A stretch of DNA of 64,000 bases from Flagellimonas alvinocaridis (GTDB lineage: Bacteria > Bacteroidota > Bacteroidia > Flavobacteriales > Flavobacteriaceae). Below the pieces are notes generated by a model. The model made no database searches, was not told the origin of the DNA, and was given only the letters and a program-made list of their open reading frames with translations. Position 1 is the stretch's first letter. Every line of letters starts with the position of its first letter. Positions 16,990 to 25,755 of this stretch are shown one piece after another. The stretch is from assembly GCF_004916895.1 (NCBI RefSeq), contig NZ_SNTZ01000001.1:1086263-1150262 (forward strand), written 5' to 3'. Made by a program: the position numbers and the translations under genes.

Positions 16990-19170
16990 ATGAAGAAGAA
17001 CTTCGTTTTGGCACTTTTGGTGATTCTTGTTGCAGTCGCCTCTTGTAGCTTTACCAATAAGTCTTTTGAGAACGATGACAAGGACAAATTACTGTTGGAT
17101 TTGATTACCTATGTCTTGGAGCGAGGCCATTATGAGCCTAAAGATTTGGATGATACTTTTAGTTCCAATGTTTTTGATGATTTTATCGATATCCTCGATC
17201 CCACCAAAAGATATTTTCTGGAAAGTGATGTGCGGGAATTTGAAAAGTACCGGTTTATGATCGATGATGAAATCAGAAATACGGAAATCACTTTTTTCAA
17301 TGTAGTATATCAGCGTTTGATGGTCCGCATGAACGAGGCAAAGGAAATTTATAAGGAAGTGCTTTCTGAGCCTTTCGACTATACGCTTGATGAGTCTATC
17401 GATATTGATTATGAAAAGCAAGAATTTGCAGCGAACAAGAAACAACTTAAGGAGCGTTGGAGAAAACAACTGAAATATAACACCTTGGCCGTTTTTGAAA
17501 ACAAGGTGGAAAATCGAATTTCTGAAACCGTACAAGGGGATGGCCCACAAGCGTCTGCACAGGCTTTTGTAAAATACAACGAAATTCCAACCTCCGTGAA
17601 TCGTGAATTGACCGAGGAAGAAGCACGTGAAAACACCAAGAATACCTTGGACGAGTTCTTTGATTTTGTGGATGATTTGGAGAGAAAGGATTGGTTTGTA
17701 CAGTACATCAATACCATAGTGGATGAGTTTGATCCACATACTTTTTACTTTGCGCCGGAAGAAAAGGAACGTTTTGACATTGGCATGTCCGGCAAGTTTG
17801 AAGGTATTGGAGCCCGTTTGCAAAAAAGACCTGAGGGAGCAAAGATTGTTGAAATCATTTCGGGAGGTCCGGTATGGAGAGATCAAACCTTGGAAGTAGG
17901 GGATGAAATCCTGAAAGTTGGACAGGACGGTGAAGAGCCCATTGACATTGTGGGAATGCGCCTTGACGATGCCATTAAATTGATCAAAGGCCCCAAGGGG
18001 ACTGTTGTGGACCTTACCGTTAGAAGGGTGGATGGCACCATTGAAGTAGTTTCCATTACCCGCGATGTTGTGGAATTGGAAGAATCTTATGCGAAATCGG
18101 CAACTATAAAGACAGGTGATGACCATAGATTTGGCCTCATCAACTTACCCAAGTTTTATGTTGATTTTGAGGACTATACTGAACGAAATGCCGCGACCGA
18201 TGTGGCCAAGGAAGTGGAGCGCTTGAAAGAAGCTGGAGCTGAAGGTATTGTTCTTGATTTAAGGGACAATGGCGGCGGATCATTGAAAACCGTGGTTGAA
18301 ATGGCCGGGTTGTTCATAAAGGATGGGCCTATTGTTCAAGTACGTTCTTCAGGACAGCGGAAAGAGGTACACGAAGATAAGGATGAACGAATTCAATGGG
18401 ACGGTCCATTGGTAATTTTGGTCAATGAACTATCCGCGTCTGCCTCCGAAATTTTGGCAGCTGCCATGCAGGATTACAAGCGAGCTGTGGTTATTGGAAG
18501 CAAGCAGACTTTTGGAAAAGGAACGGTTCAGAATGTAATTCCATTGGACAATATTGTTCGAAGCAATGAGCACGGGGATTTAGGTGCTATAAAATTGACT
18601 ACCCAAAAATTCTATCGTATCAATGGAGGCTCTACCCAACTGGAAGGAGTTAAGAGCGATATCGTGGTTCCTGATAAATATAGCTATATTGATTTGGGGG
18701 AACGCGATCAAGAAAACCCATTGGGTTGGGATAAAATCACGCCTGCTGATTATAAGGTTTGGGATGGATACATCGACTTTGAGACCACTGTGGCCAACAG
18801 CAAAAAGCGAATGGAAAACAATGCCCAAATCAAGCTTATCGAAGAAAATGCCAAGTGGTTGAAGGAACAACAGGATGAAACCGTGATTTCGTTGAATTTT
18901 GATAGCTATGTGAGCAGGGAGAATGAGGCCAAAAAGCGTTCGGAACACTTTAAGACACTAAGGGATTATGATTCCAAATTGGCTTTTGAGTCATTGGAGT
19001 ACGAAACCGAGTTGTTTACCCAAGACTCTGTTCTCCGAGAGAAAAGGGATAGATGGCATAAGAGCTTGGCCAAAGACATATATGTGGAAGAGGCGGTCAA
19101 TGTTCTCAAAGACCTTCAGATGAATAACATTAAAAACAATGAGCGTAAATTAGCCAGTGTAAAAGGATAA
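16990..19170 (+). CDS. C-terminal processing (tail-specific) protease, S41 family
   Basis: Periplasmic serine protease of the Prc/Tsp type, which degrades or trims proteins from the C-terminus. From ATG 16990 the product is 726 aa with a lipoprotein signal (LLVILVAVASCSF). An upstream in-frame start at 16963 would add a charged leader and is less likely. A long N-terminal helical domain is followed by a PDZ domain at about 235-330 (GIGARLQKRPEGAKIVEIISGG, split around the GISGG-type loop). The S41 catalytic core follows, with the nucleophile Ser in LSASASEILAAAM and the general-base Lys in TFGKGTVQ. A C-terminal helical extension (DUF3340-like) completes the Prc layout. It is monocistronic, with a terminator just downstream. 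Confidence 0.92.
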   Translation: MKKNFVLALLVILVAVASCSFTNKSFENDDKDKLLLDLITYVLERGHYEPKDLDDTFSSNVFDDFIDILDPTKRYFLESDVREFEKYRFMIDDEIRNTEITFFNVVYQRLMVRMNEAKEIYKEVLSEPFDYTLDESIDIDYEKQEFAANKKQLKERWRKQLKYNTLAVFENKVENRISETVQGDGPQASAQAFVKYNEIPTSVNRELTEEEARENTKNTLDEFFDFVDDLERKDWFVQYINTIVDEFDPHTFYFAPEEKERFDIGMSGKFEGIGARLQKRPEGAKIVEIISGGPVWRDQTLEVGDEILKVGQDGEEPIDIVGMRLDDAIKLIKGPKGTVVDLTVRRVDGTIEVVSITRDVVELEESYAKSATIKTGDDHRFGLINLPKFYVDFEDYTERNAATDVAKEVERLKEAGAEGIVLDLRDNGGGSLKTVVEMAGLFIKDGPIVQVRSSGQRKEVHEDKDERIQWDGPLVILVNELSASASEILAAAMQDYKRAVVIGSKQTFGKGTVQNVIPLDNIVRSNEHGDLGAIKLTTQKFYRINGGSTQLEGVKSDIVVPDKYSYIDLGERDQENPLGWDKITPADYKVWDGYIDFETTVANSKKRMENNAQIKLIEENAKWLKEQQDETVISLNFDSYVSRENEAKKRSEHFKTLRDYDSKLAFESLEYETELFTQDSVLREKRDRWHKSLAKDIYVEEAVNVLKDLQMNNIKNNERKLASVKG

Positions 19171-19184
19171 CTTTATCAAAGTAA

Positions 19185-19218
19185 AAAAAGGAGCCGTCCT
19201 TGAGGGGACGGTTTTTTT
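19185..19218 (+). terminator. rho-independent terminator after tail-specific protease
   Basis: Stem CCGTCC / GGACGG (19194-19211, 6-nt loop) is followed by seven T and preceded by an A-tract, 15 bp after the protease stop. Confidence 0.85.
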
Positions 19219-19305
19219 ATGCCCTATTCTGAGACGCTGATATTCAAATCCAAATGGTTTTAATAAAGAAATGATTATTCCCAAATTTATAGTGAAGCCC
19301 AACAT

Positions 19306-20109
19306 ATGAGAAATAAAACAATATTCGCAGTGCTTTTTGCGGCTTGTATAATCGGCTTTTGGGTATTTGAAAATTTTTATACTCCGGCCACATATACAAA
19401 TCCCGTAGAAGCGACTGATGTTGTTTTGGAAGACTCAAACTTATTACCACGTTCAACCACTGGAGATATTGTTTTTCATCAAAATTTTGTCCTTTCCTAT
19501 AGTGAGCCCCATGAGCAGGCAGAATGGGTGGCCTACGAACTAAAAAAGGAGCATTTGACCTACGATGACAGAGAACGTCCTTACTTTATAGAAGACCCCA
19601 AGGTACAAACCAAATCGGCAGATTGGAGAAATTATAGAGGTTCTGGGTATGATCGTGGACACTTATGTCCTGCCGGAGACAGACGTTTTTCGGAATATGC
19701 CTATAACGAGACCTTTTATACCAGTAACATAAGCCCACAGGATAGAGATTTTAATGCCGGGGTCTGGAACCGTTTGGAGCAACAAGTAAGGCAGTGGTGT
19801 AAGAAATATGGAGATTTATTTGTGGTCACTGGGGGTGTTTTGGAAAATGATTTGGATGAAATTGGTGAGGAAGATGTAGATGTACCTAGAGCGTTCTATA
19901 AGATTGTGCTCAATACCGAAAAGAACTCGATGAGACCTGTTCTCGCTTTTTTGATTCCCAATGTAGAGAGTAACGCTTCTCTAGATACCTTTTTGGTTCC
20001 CGTTGAAGTACTGGAAGAAAAAACTGGAATCGATTTTTTTGAAAAACAACCAAAAACATGGCAAGATGCCCATGAGCATATAGTGAGCACTACCGGTTGG
20101 GATTTTTAA
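19306..20109 (+). CDS. exported DNA/RNA non-specific endonuclease
   Basis: Mg2+-dependent nuclease of the NUC1/EndA type (beta-beta-alpha metal fold), 267 aa. An N-terminal hydrophobic segment (about residues 5-20, IFAVLFAACIIGFWVF) acts as a signal or anchor, placing the enzyme outside the cytoplasm. The catalytic motif DRGHLCPAGDR carries the general-base His, and the Mg2+-binding Asn lies in the following FYTSNISPQ and FNAGVWNRLE segments. Likely roles are nucleic-acid scavenging or processing of extracellular DNA. It starts at ATG 19306 and ends in a 4-bp overlap with the convergent rodA stop. Confidence 0.9.
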   Translation: MRNKTIFAVLFAACIIGFWVFENFYTPATYTNPVEATDVVLEDSNLLPRSTTGDIVFHQNFVLSYSEPHEQAEWVAYELKKEHLTYDDRERPYFIEDPKVQTKSADWRNYRGSGYDRGHLCPAGDRRFSEYAYNETFYTSNISPQDRDFNAGVWNRLEQQVRQWCKKYGDLFVVTGGVLENDLDEIGEEDVDVPRAFYKIVLNTEKNSMRPVLAFLIPNVESNASLDTFLVPVEVLEEKTGIDFFEKQPKTWQDAHEHIVSTTGWDF

Positions 20110-21395
20110 ATACCATCCTTCAAACGGTTGGAATCCAGTTTCAGAAAGATAAAGAGTAGCATGGTGAAGAATATAAGTCCGGAGCCTCCATAACTAAAAA
20201 AGGGCAGTGGAACACCGATTGTGGGCAGCAGGCCAATTACCATACCAATATTGATGAAATAATGGAATACCAAGATGGAAATTACACCATAACCGTACAT
20301 TCGGCTAAAATCACTTTTTTGCCGCTCCGCAATATAAATCAACCGTAAAAAGAAAACAGAAAATAGTAATACAACGGTTGCAGTTCCCAAAAACCCCCAT
20401 TCTTCTCCAACAGAACTAAAAATGTAATCTGTATGTTGTTCAGGGACAAAATCCCCCTTTGTTCTGGTGCCTTCCAAGAAACCTTTTCCAAAAAAACCAC
20501 CTGATTCTATGGCCTTTTCAGATTGATAGGTGTTGTACCCGATGGTCTTTCGTATTTCTTCCAGCTTGTCTTCGTCTTTTTCCAGACCTAGCCAAAGGGC
20601 AAAACGATCTCGGTGGCGCTGTTCGAACACATTTTCATATACAAAATTCACCGAAAGTGAAAAAAGGGTGGAAACTACAATGACGCCCAGTACCGGCAAT
20701 AAGGGAATTTTAACGGATGCTTTTTTAAACGTATAGACCAACAGGGTAAGAACCACCATTCCTATGGTGACCCAGACCGTTCCGAACATCAGGGTAGTAA
20801 CAAAAAGGGCCACTATGAACAACAATATGCCCAGATAATACAAAGGAAACCCCTCGCGAAACAACACGAAAAAAAATGAAAAATAAATCAGGGCACTTCC
20901 AGGGTCTGGTTGAGGAAGAATTAAAAAAGCAGGAAGCAAGATAATGACCAAAGCATACATTTGGTGCTTCCGCGTTCTAATATCTGTTTGAATGTCACTT
21001 AAAAACTTTGCCAGAGCTAGTGCTGTTGCCACTTTGGCCAGCTCAGAAGGTTGCAGGTTAAAAAAACCAAGATTGTACCATGACGTTGCTCCAGCAATCG
21101 TCTTTCCAAATACAAAAAGTCCAAGCAGTAACACAAGGGATACTACATAAAAAATGGAAGCGAATCGCTCAAAAAAGTTTGATTCCACAAAGAGGACCAA
21201 TATGATACCCAATAGCGAAAGTCCAATAAAATAAAGCTGCTTGCCATAAAGAGTGGTGAAATCAAAAACGGAGGTGCTTTGGTCTGCGAGTGATGTGGAA
21301 TATATGTTGATCCATCCTATAAATACCAAAAGTGCGTAAAGAATAATGGTAATCCAATCTATTCTTCCAAAGAGTCCCCTACCAGACATATTCAT
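20106..21395 (-). CDS. rodA: rod-shape peptidoglycan glycosyltransferase RodA
   Basis: SEDS-family polymerase that extends glycan strands during elongation together with its partner PBP2. The 429-aa protein has about ten transmembrane helices. SEDS landmarks are visible: YNLGFFNLQPSELAKVA (the PSE motif), PDPGSALIY, and the C-terminal GVPLPFFSYGGSGL. The 5' end overlaps the PBP2 gene by 17 bp, and the two are translated together. An ATG two codons inside (21389) is an alternative start. It is the last gene of the mreB-mreC-mreD-mrdA-rodA operon. Confidence 0.95.
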   Translation of the reverse strand: MNMSGRGLFGRIDWITIILYALLVFIGWINIYSTSLADQSTSVFDFTTLYGKQLYFIGLSLLGIILVLFVESNFFERFASIFYVVSLVLLLGLFVFGKTIAGATSWYNLGFFNLQPSELAKVATALALAKFLSDIQTDIRTRKHQMYALVIILLPAFLILPQPDPGSALIYFSFFFVLFREGFPLYYLGILLFIVALFVTTLMFGTVWVTIGMVVLTLLVYTFKKASVKIPLLPVLGVIVVSTLFSLSVNFVYENVFEQRHRDRFALWLGLEKDEDKLEEIRKTIGYNTYQSEKAIESGGFFGKGFLEGTRTKGDFVPEQHTDYIFSSVGEEWGFLGTATVVLLFSVFFLRLIYIAERQKSDFSRMYGYGVISILVFHYFINIGMVIGLLPTIGVPLPFFSYGGSGLIFFTMLLFIFLKLDSNRLKDGI

Positions 21396-23247
21396 TTATC
21401 TTGAAAGGTTCCCCACTGTATGGTTTGGCATATTCGTGCTCCAAGGTTTTTTCCAGCATACGTTTCTCCAGATCTTTCCGGGTAATTTCACCTTTGATAT
21501 ATTTTTCAATCAAGAGGGAGGCAATATGACCTGCATAACGCGCTCCGTAGTACCCATTTTCAATATATACGGCTATTGCAATCTGTGGGTTTTCCACTGG
21601 GGCAAAGGCCACAAAAACTGAATGGTCCGTAAGTTGCATACGTTGACCATCCACCCGGATAAAATTTTCAACGGTACCTGTCTTTCCAGCAATTTCAACA
21701 CCAGGAATTTGTATCCACCTCGCAGTTCCGTATTTGTATACGTTGGCCATACCTTTAATTACGGGTTCAAAGTGTTTTCGTTCTATGGTGGTATAATGGG
21801 GTTCTGTGAATTTTGGATCAATGGATCCTGAATTTCCAATACTTTTTATGACATGGGGAGTATAAAAATAACCGCGATTGGCAATGGCAGCAGTCATGTT
21901 GGCCAATTGCAGGGGAGTGGCAGCAATTTCTCCTTGCCCTATGGAATTGGAGATAATTGTGGATGCGGCCCATCTACCATCACCATACCATTTATCGTAA
22001 TACGATTTGTCCGGAATACGACCGGGAGCACCTGTTGGTAGATCTGTACCTAAAAAATTGCCCAGACCAAAACTCTTCATATGCTTTTCCCAAGCGTCCA
22101 TAGCTTCATCAGTGGTACGATATTTATCATATATCTTTCTGAAGACACCGGCAAAATAGGCATTACAGGATTGTTGGATTCCTGAATTCATGTTTCTGAC
22201 CCCGCCCCCACAATGACAACCTCTCAAGGTATTTCCAACATAAAAACCATGATAACATCTAACCTTTGTGTCTTCATCTATTACCCCTTCTTGAAGACCA
22301 ACAAGTGCATTCAAGGTTTTAAAGGGGGAACCGGGAGAAGGCTGCGCCAAAATGGAACGGTCCCACGTAGGTTTGGAAATAGTATCGTAGTGTAGTTTAC
22401 TGTAGTTTTTGGAGCGCTGTCTGCCTACCAATAGCGCCGGGTTGTAGGTAGGGCCGGAAATCATGGCCAAAATCTCACCAGACTTGGGTTCTATGGCAAC
22501 AATGCCCCCATGCTTTCCGTGCATCAACCGTTCTCCATATTCCTGAAGTTTTTTGTCCAAAGTAATATGGATTTCCTTTCCTTGTTCGGGAAGTGTGTCC
22601 AGTTTTCCACTTTTGTAAGGGCCAATATCACGGTTAAAACGGTCTTTCTGAATGTGTTTTACCCCTTTGCGACCCCTTAAAACCTCTTCATATTGTTTTT
22701 CAATCCCTGTATGTCCTTTTAGTTCACCGGCCACATAGTTGGGATTGTTTTTGAGTTCCCATTCATTTACCTCACTAATGTACCCCAATACATTGGCAGC
22801 ACTATTGGTGGCATAATAGCGCAAGGAACGTTTTTGAATATAGAACCCGGCATAATGCCTCATTTTTTCCTGTAACTTGGCATAGTCCTCCTTGGAGAGC
22901 TGGGGTACCAAAACCGATGGAAGTCTTGGAGAATAGGTCCGGGCCTTCTGCATACGGTCTGTAAAGACGGTTTTTTCAATTCCCAAAAGGCCACAGAATT
23001 CCAGAGTGTCCAAAGGCTTTACTTCCCGAGGAATCACCATGACATCATAAGCAGGCTGATTGCCCACCATGAGTTCCCCATTTCGATCATAGATATATCC
23101 CCGTTCAGGATAGTCATAGATTTTTTTGATGGCGGGATCATCCAATATTTGATCGGGAGAAAAACGAAAAAGCTGCAAATAGGAAAGCCTACCAATAAAG
23201 GTAAACCCTATTAACACAATCACGGATGATAGTAGCAGTTTTTTCAT
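21379..23247 (-). CDS. mrdA: penicillin-binding protein 2 (MrdA)
   Basis: Monofunctional class B transpeptidase of the elongasome (622 aa from ATG 23247; a TTG two codons upstream is possible). One N-terminal membrane anchor (about residues 2-22) is followed by the pedestal dimer domain (from about residue 45, YPERGYIYDRNGELMVGNQPAYDV) and the transpeptidase domain. The active-site motifs are SPFK (nucleophile Ser in PGSPFKTLNAL), SNS in IISNSIGQGE, and KTGT in EIAGKTGTVENF. It lies 50 bp downstream of mreD and overlaps rodA, its functional partner. Beta-lactams target this enzyme, and the window also carries a metallo-beta-lactamase. Confidence 0.95.
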   Translation of the reverse strand: MKKLLLSSVIVLIGFTFIGRLSYLQLFRFSPDQILDDPAIKKIYDYPERGYIYDRNGELMVGNQPAYDVMVIPREVKPLDTLEFCGLLGIEKTVFTDRMQKARTYSPRLPSVLVPQLSKEDYAKLQEKMRHYAGFYIQKRSLRYYATNSAANVLGYISEVNEWELKNNPNYVAGELKGHTGIEKQYEEVLRGRKGVKHIQKDRFNRDIGPYKSGKLDTLPEQGKEIHITLDKKLQEYGERLMHGKHGGIVAIEPKSGEILAMISGPTYNPALLVGRQRSKNYSKLHYDTISKPTWDRSILAQPSPGSPFKTLNALVGLQEGVIDEDTKVRCYHGFYVGNTLRGCHCGGGVRNMNSGIQQSCNAYFAGVFRKIYDKYRTTDEAMDAWEKHMKSFGLGNFLGTDLPTGAPGRIPDKSYYDKWYGDGRWAASTIISNSIGQGEIAATPLQLANMTAAIANRGYFYTPHVIKSIGNSGSIDPKFTEPHYTTIERKHFEPVIKGMANVYKYGTARWIQIPGVEIAGKTGTVENFIRVDGQRMQLTDHSVFVAFAPVENPQIAIAVYIENGYYGARYAGHIASLLIEKYIKGEITRKDLEKRMLEKTLEHEYAKPYSGEPFKINEYVW

Positions 23248-23303
23248 GGACAATTTGATTTAAAGCTTTGACCCTTCAATAGTTCAACGTAGCATTGCCT
23301 TTT

Positions 23304-23810
23304 TTATTCAGTTTTTGGACTAAAAAGAGAACTGAATAGTGTGCATAATACTAAAGTTACGATACCTGTGCCAAAAACTTTCTTCAAAATTAAAAGGATG
23401 TGGGTAAAACTTAAAATTTCCAGCGAAAAGAAAACAACTTGATGAATCAATATCAGCAAGGCCAAAAAAGCAACACGTTGAATTTTTGTGGTGTTTTTAA
23501 AGCTAAAATTCTGAAACTCATAATTGACCCCAAAACAGAATCGCATCACCACAGGTCTTGCATAGGCCACGGTCAAAGATGCAATGGAATGTAATGCCAT
23601 GGTGTCCGAAAAGATATCAATAATGAATCCCAACAAAAAGGAAATTAGCATGAAGAAGGTGCGGTTTCCTTTAATGGGGTACCAGTAAAAGAAAATTACA
23701 TACACAAATGGATTGATGCTTCCCATAAAGCTGAGATTGTTGAAAATCAGCACTTGGGCCAAAATCAACAATACAAACCTAAAACCATTTAGCAATACAG
23801 AATTATTCAT
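23304..23810 (-). CDS. mreD: rod shape-determining protein MreD
   Basis: Integral inner-membrane subunit of the Rod complex, 168 aa with five to six hydrophobic helices. Motifs are weak in this family. The call rests on size, hydrophobicity, the segment FLLGFIIDIFSDTMALHSIASL (the conserved D-S region of MreD, split across helix 3), and its position between mreC and mrdA. Its start overlaps the mreC 3' end by 8 bp. Confidence 0.88.
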   Translation of the reverse strand: MNNSVLLNGFRFVLLILAQVLIFNNLSFMGSINPFVYVIFFYWYPIKGNRTFFMLISFLLGFIIDIFSDTMALHSIASLTVAYARPVVMRFCFGVNYEFQNFSFKNTTKIQRVAFLALLILIHQVVFFSLEILSFTHILLILKKVFGTGIVTLVLCTLFSSLFSPKTE

Positions 23811-24618
23811 TTGTGGTACGTGCTTCCAGTGTTTTAATTTCTTCTCTGCTCTTGTTTTCTATGAGATATACATTCTTTATGTTGGCCATATCGTTAAAAA
23901 GCTCAACATCTATATTGTAAAAGCTTCCGGCCGTGTTAAGGTCATATTTTTTGATGGTACCTATAGGGATGTTCTCTGGAAAAATACTGGACATACCGCC
24001 GGTGACAATGGTATCGCCCACAACCAACGGGACCAATCTGGGGATGTCTATCAACTGGGCCATGGTATAATCCTCAGCAGTCCATACCAGTGAGCCAAAA
24101 TATTCTGAATGTTTGATCTTGGCGTTGATGTTGGACTTGGTGTTTAGAACGCTCTGCACGGTGGCAAAATTTGAGGATACATTTTCAACAATGCCCAATA
24201 TGCCTTTTGTGGTGATGACGCCCATATCCTGTTTAACACCTTGATTTCTTCCCTTGTTGATGGTAATGTAATTTCTTGGGGAAGTATAACTATTCTTGAT
24301 GAGTTTTGCACTCAGGACTTCGTAGGCAACAAAAGAGGAATCCAGTTGTTGGGAACTATCAACCTTCATATTGAACAGTAATTTGCGCAAACGCTCATTT
24401 TCCTTCACAAGCCTATTGTTTTCTTCCCTTAGACCAAAGTAAGATGAAACATCTGCGGCTGAGCCATAAATATTGCCGGTCAACCATTTGGAAGAATTGA
24501 AAAACTTGGATTGGTGATAGGAATGCGAACGAACCGTAATGATTAACGAAATAATCGCAAGAAAGCCATAGAGAAAAGCATTTCTGTAGCGTAAAACAAA
24601 ATTAATGATCCGTTGCAT
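23803..24618 (-). CDS. mreC: rod shape-determining protein MreC
   Basis: Bitopic protein linking cytoplasmic MreB to the periplasmic synthases. The 271-aa product has one transmembrane segment near the N-terminus (about residues 12-28, LYGFLAIISLIITV), a coiled coil (about 62-90, REENNRLVKENERLRKLL) and a beta-barrel MreC domain (about 110-260), including the NKGRNQGVKQDMGVI turn. It is 53 bp downstream of mreB and overlaps mreD by 8 bp. Confidence 0.94.
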   Translation of the reverse strand: MQRIINFVLRYRNAFLYGFLAIISLIITVRSHSYHQSKFFNSSKWLTGNIYGSAADVSSYFGLREENNRLVKENERLRKLLFNMKVDSSQQLDSSFVAYEVLSAKLIKNSYTSPRNYITINKGRNQGVKQDMGVITTKGILGIVENVSSNFATVQSVLNTKSNINAKIKHSEYFGSLVWTAEDYTMAQLIDIPRLVPLVVGDTIVTGGMSSIFPENIPIGTIKKYDLNTAGSFYNIDVELFNDMANIKNVYLIENKSREEIKTLEARTTNE

Positions 24619-24671
24619 GCAATCGTATCGTTATAAAAGTTCGAACGCCAAAAGCAAGCGGAGTTCGCAAA

Positions 24672-25700
24672 TTATTTAATCAAGATGCTCTTGTAGCGCT
24701 CTAAATTTTTAAGGGCTATTCCAGTTCCACGAACAACGGCTCGCAAGGGGTCTTCGGCTATATACACCGGCAAATCCGTTTTTTGGGAAAGTCTTCTGTC
24801 CAATCCTCTTAACATGGAACCGCCCCCGGCCAAATAAATACCAGTGTTATAGATATCGGCTGCAAGTTCTGGAGGGGTTTGCGATAAGGTTTCCATTACC
24901 GCATCCTCTACCCGTAGAATACTTTTGTCCAAGGCTTTGGCGATTTCGCGATAAGATACCTGTACCTGTTTTGGCTTCCCGGTCAACAAGTCCCGTCCTT
25001 GAATGGATTTATCCTCTGGGGGCGACTTGAGGTCCTCAGTGGCCGATCCAATCTCTATTTTAATGGCTTCAGCGGTGGTCTCCCCTACATAGAGGTTGTG
25101 CTGGGTGCGCATGTAATAAATAATGTCGTTGGTGAACACGTCACCTGCAATTTTCACTGATTTATCACAGACAATACCCCCCAAGGCAATTACCGCAATC
25201 TCGGTGGTACCCCCACCAATATCCACGATCATGTTTCCTTTGGGTTGCATAATATCCAATCCAATACCAATAGCCGCTGCCATGGGTTCATGGATAAGGT
25301 ATACTTCCTTGCCGTTTACCCTTTCCGCAGATTCCCTAACCGCACGCATTTCCACTTCGGTGATACCGGAAGGGATGCAAATGACCATTCGCAATGCAGG
25401 CGGGAACCATTTTTTCTTTAGAGCTGGAATGTTTTTGATGAACATATTGATCATCTTTTCCGAGGCATCAAAGTCTGCGATTACCCCGTCTTTCAAAGGC
25501 CGTATGGTCTTTATGTTTTCATGGGTTTTCCCCTGCATCATGTTGGCTTCGCGCCCCACCGCGATGATTTTTCCGGACACGCGATCCCTTGCCACAATGG
25601 AAGGGCTGTCCACAACCACTTTATCCAAGTGGATGATCAGGGTATTTGCAGTACCAAGGTCAATGGCAATTTCCTCGGTCATGAAATCAAAAAATCCCAT
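24672..25700 (-). CDS. mreB: rod shape-determining protein MreB
   Basis: Actin-like ATPase that forms membrane-bound filaments directing lateral wall synthesis. The 342-aa length is normal. Nucleotide-binding motifs are clear: phosphate-1 IDLGTANTLI, phosphate-2 VDIGGGTTEIAVI and adenosine motif GIYLAGGGSMLRGL. The amphipathic N-terminus (MGFFDFMTEEI) fits membrane attachment. It is the first gene of the rod operon. Upstream, in the 55-bp gap to purH, is a 6-bp-arm inverted repeat. Confidence 0.97.
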   Translation of the reverse strand: MGFFDFMTEEIAIDLGTANTLIIHLDKVVVDSPSIVARDRVSGKIIAVGREANMMQGKTHENIKTIRPLKDGVIADFDASEKMINMFIKNIPALKKKWFPPALRMVICIPSGITEVEMRAVRESAERVNGKEVYLIHEPMAAAIGIGLDIMQPKGNMIVDIGGGTTEIAVIALGGIVCDKSVKIAGDVFTNDIIYYMRTQHNLYVGETTAEAIKIEIGSATEDLKSPPEDKSIQGRDLLTGKPKQVQVSYREIAKALDKSILRVEDAVMETLSQTPPELAADIYNTGIYLAGGGSMLRGLDRRLSQKTDLPVYIAEDPLRAVVRGTGIALKNLERYKSILIK

Positions 25701-25724
25701 AAAAAGCGTTTATTTTCGGATTAA

Positions 25725-25740
25725 CGGTAAAAAATTACCG
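25725..25740. repeat. inverted repeat between purH and mreB
   Basis: CGGTAA-AAAA-TTACCG is a perfect 6-bp-arm repeat. There is no proper T-run after it on the minus strand, so it is a poor purH terminator. It could be an operator near the mreB start, or chance. Confidence 0.3.
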
Positions 25741-25755
25741 GCTAATGTACTAAAA

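Noticed and set aside
17089..18126. 345-codon minus-strand frame
   Set aside because: Fully antisense to the PDZ/S41 protease, which has clear motifs; a shadow of its codon bias.
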